Shown one piece after another: positions 5,380-6,223 of a stretch of DNA of 6,223 bases (its first letter is position 1; every line of letters begins with the position of its first letter). A program made the position numbers and the translations under genes. Under the pieces are notes generated by a model, which ran no database searches, was not told where the DNA came from, and saw only the letters and a list, made by a program, of their open reading frames with translations. The DNA comes from an uncultured Butyricicoccus sp. (GTDB taxonomy: Bacteria > Bacillota > Clostridia > Oscillospirales > Butyricicoccaceae). The stretch spans positions 1 through 6,223 of the forward strand of contig UQVU01000108.1 of the NCBI GenBank assembly GCA_900544475.1, written 5' to 3'.

Positions 5380-5984
5380 GGGCAGTGCCAGATATGGTCG
5401 TTTGCATCGTCCTCGAGCAGCCACAGATGCTCCTCGTCATCGATGCGGGTCTTGTCCCACGGGTCGCCCGGCAGATGACGGATGCCCCATGCGTAGCAGC
5501 AGGAGTAACCCGGTGCGGTTACCTGAGAGTGCATCTTGTCGGTGATGATCGCAAGGCCGTTGTGATGGGTCTCGTAGATCTCGCCGTTGCCCCAGCCTGC
5601 GCCGAAGCCCATCGGCTTGTCGAAGCGGTAGAAGTAGCACTCCGGCTGCGGATGATGATGCGGCGGGTAAGAGGACCACTTGCCCGGCAGGTTGACAACC
5701 TCGCCCAGTACCATGTTGGAGTACGGCGCGTTGTCCAGGTCGAAGCAGGTGCGGACGTCGCGCTTGATGCAGCCCATCAGCTCGCCCTTGTTGCCTCGTG
5801 CCCAGGTGTCGGTGTCTTCCGGCTTGTACATCTTGCTCGGGAAGGTCTTTTCGTTCAGCGTCTTCTGAATGTAGATGTTGCACGGGCCGTGTGCGATGAT
5901 CTCGAACTTAACGCCCTTGCATACGTGCAGGCAGGACGGATTGTAGTCGAACGGGTTCGGACGGTCAACGTCGTAGGACTCATT
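5367..5984 (-). CDS. iolB: 5-deoxy-glucuronate isomerase (IolB), 5' end missing
   Basis: IolB is a bicupin metal enzyme that converts 5-deoxy-glucuronate to 2-deoxy-5-keto-gluconate, the step after IolD. The visible part is 205 residues, numbered from the break. DVDRPNPFDYNPSCLHVCKG (5-24) and KTLNEKTFPSK (41-51) match the interdomain region. YPPHHHPQPECYFYRF (106-121) carries His109-111 and Glu115 of the metal site, and DKMHSQVTAPGY (149-160) carries the further cupin histidine at 152. IRHLPGDPW lies near the C-terminus, as in the family. IolB proteins usually have about 260-270 residues, so roughly 60 N-terminal residues are absent. Internal ATG 5831 is not the real start, since clear homology continues upstream of it. 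The frame meets TAA at 5994-5996 inside foreign sequence. The gene was probably whole in its own genome and cut by an artificial junction at 5985-5988. Confidence 0.93.
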   Translation of the reverse strand, partial: NESYDVDRPNPFDYNPSCLHVCKGVKFEIIAHGPCNIYIQKTLNEKTFPSKMYKPEDTDTWARGNKGELMGCIKRDVRTCFDLDNAPYSNMVLGEVVNLPGKWSSYPPHHHPQPECYFYRFDKPMGFGAGWGNGEIYETHHNGLAIITDKMHSQVTAPGYSCCYAWGIRHLPGDPWDKTRIDDEEHLWLLEDDANDHIWHCPSGN

Positions 5985-5988
5985 GATC
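5985..5988. other. Putative chimeric junction at GATC
   Basis: To the left, the minus-strand frame is IolB up to about residue Asn-Glu-Ser-Tyr. To the right, the sequence is E. coli-like ybiC 3' flank. A single GATC lies at the change-over and could belong to either side. GATC is the site of Sau3AI, MboI and DpnII, so ligation of two fragments would leave exactly this. The exact base of the junction cannot be fixed from one sequence and could lie anywhere in about 5982-6000. Confidence 0.6.
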
Positions 5989-6005
5989 CTATATTACCCT
6001 TGTTT

Positions 6006-6034
6006 GCCCGTCCGTTACTGGACGGGCTTTTTTT
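6006..6034 (+). terminator. Intrinsic terminator downstream of ybiC (E. coli)
   Basis: GCCCGTCC (6006-6013) pairs with GGACGGGC (6020-6027) around GTTACT and is followed by seven T (6028-6034) on the plus strand. The T-run overlaps the ybiC stop codon. The orientation fits a gene converging on ybiC from the left in the E. coli genome, a gene absent here. On the minus strand no T-run follows the stem. Confidence 0.8.
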
Positions 6035-6223
6035 AGCTGGCTAACTGCTGACAGAAAGCCTGCAACGTCTCTTCCGACATACCAATCTGCCGCGCCGCAT
6101 CACAAATGGCCTGCCAGCTTCCCGCATCCAATGGAATCCCCTGCTCCTGCCGTTCGCGACGCGTGTTCACTTCCCACTCGCCCGGTAGCAAAATCGGCTT
6201 ATCATCATCATGCGGCGAGGCTT
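6033..6223 (-). CDS. ybiC: Hydroxycarboxylate dehydrogenase B (YbiC/HcxB), C-terminal 62 residues, E. coli
   Basis: The frame is not in the longer predicted readings because it is cut by the window edge. It reads ASPHDDDKPILLPGEWEVNT, then an Arg/Glu/Gln-rich stretch, then GIPLDAGSWQAICDAARQIG, and ends in AFCQQLAS before TAA. I recognise this as the C-terminus of E. coli YbiC, an NAD(P)-dependent 2-hydroxycarboxylate dehydrogenase of the malate/L-lactate dehydrogenase (LdhA2) family. From memory it differs from the K-12 protein at about two positions. Codon choice and the adjoining terminator are also enterobacterial. It has no functional link to the inositol genes, and the close match argues for contamination or chimerism and against old transfer. 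Confidence 0.85.
   Translation of the reverse strand, partial: ASPHDDDKPILLPGEWEVNTRRERQEQGIPLDAGSWQAICDAARQIGMSEETLQAFCQQLAS

Noticed and set aside
5022..6044. A 340-codon plus-strand open frame
   Set aside because: It overlaps the iolD start, the hairpin spacer and iolB in antisense, and it crosses the chimeric junction. It cannot be a natural gene.
5985..6223. Natural transfer of ybiC into the Clostridia-type genome
   Set aside because: Only a gene end is present, it is nearly identical to E. coli, and iolB is cut without any mobile-element trace. An artificial join explains this more simply.

Overview
The window reads as a GC-rich chromosomal segment from a gut Clostridia-type Firmicute, joined near its right end to a short piece of Escherichia coli chromosome. 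The Firmicute assignment rests on strong AGGAGG ribosome binding sites, sigma-A-like promoters, the myo-inositol enzymes and a YpsA-like SLOG protein. An Oscillospirales or Butyricicoccaceae-like host is my guess from protein style, not something I could test.

Layout, left to right. Positions 1-146 hold a compact array of hairpins (copy 1 of a repeated element). It lies just past the stop of a minus-strand flavodoxin-fold gene (156-782) with an Isf-like cysteine motif. Upstream of that gene on the same strand is a six-helix YihY/BrkB-family membrane protein (831-1682, TTG start). Its promoter lies back to back with the promoter of a plus-strand SLOG/DUF1273-type gene (1857-2369). A bidirectional terminator (2384-2421) separates the SLOG gene from a convergent VOC/glyoxalase-fold gene (2439-2843), which has its own promoter. 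After a hairpin-containing gap comes iolD (3094-5064, minus) with its terminator at 3031-3059. Next is a 302-base gap made almost entirely of hairpins, including copy 2 of the repeated element (5209-5354), and then iolB (5367-5984, minus, lacking its 5' end).

IolB and IolD act in myo-inositol catabolism. IolD hydrolyses trihydroxycyclohexane-1,2-dione to 5-deoxy-glucuronate, and IolB isomerises that to 2-deoxy-5-keto-gluconate. Their adjacency and shared strand indicate an inositol-use operon whose remaining genes are not in the window.

The iolB frame breaks at a GATC (5985-5988). Everything to its right reads as the 3' end of E. coli ybiC (hcxB) plus its terminator. This is most likely a cloning or assembly chimera and not gene transfer.

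The most interesting biological signal is the repeated element. The two 146-base copies have equal length and differ at 26 positions. Twenty-four of those differences form 12 compensated base pairs in three hairpin stems, while the loops are nearly unchanged. Both copies sit directly behind the stop codon of a minus-strand gene. I do not recognise this element as a named family.
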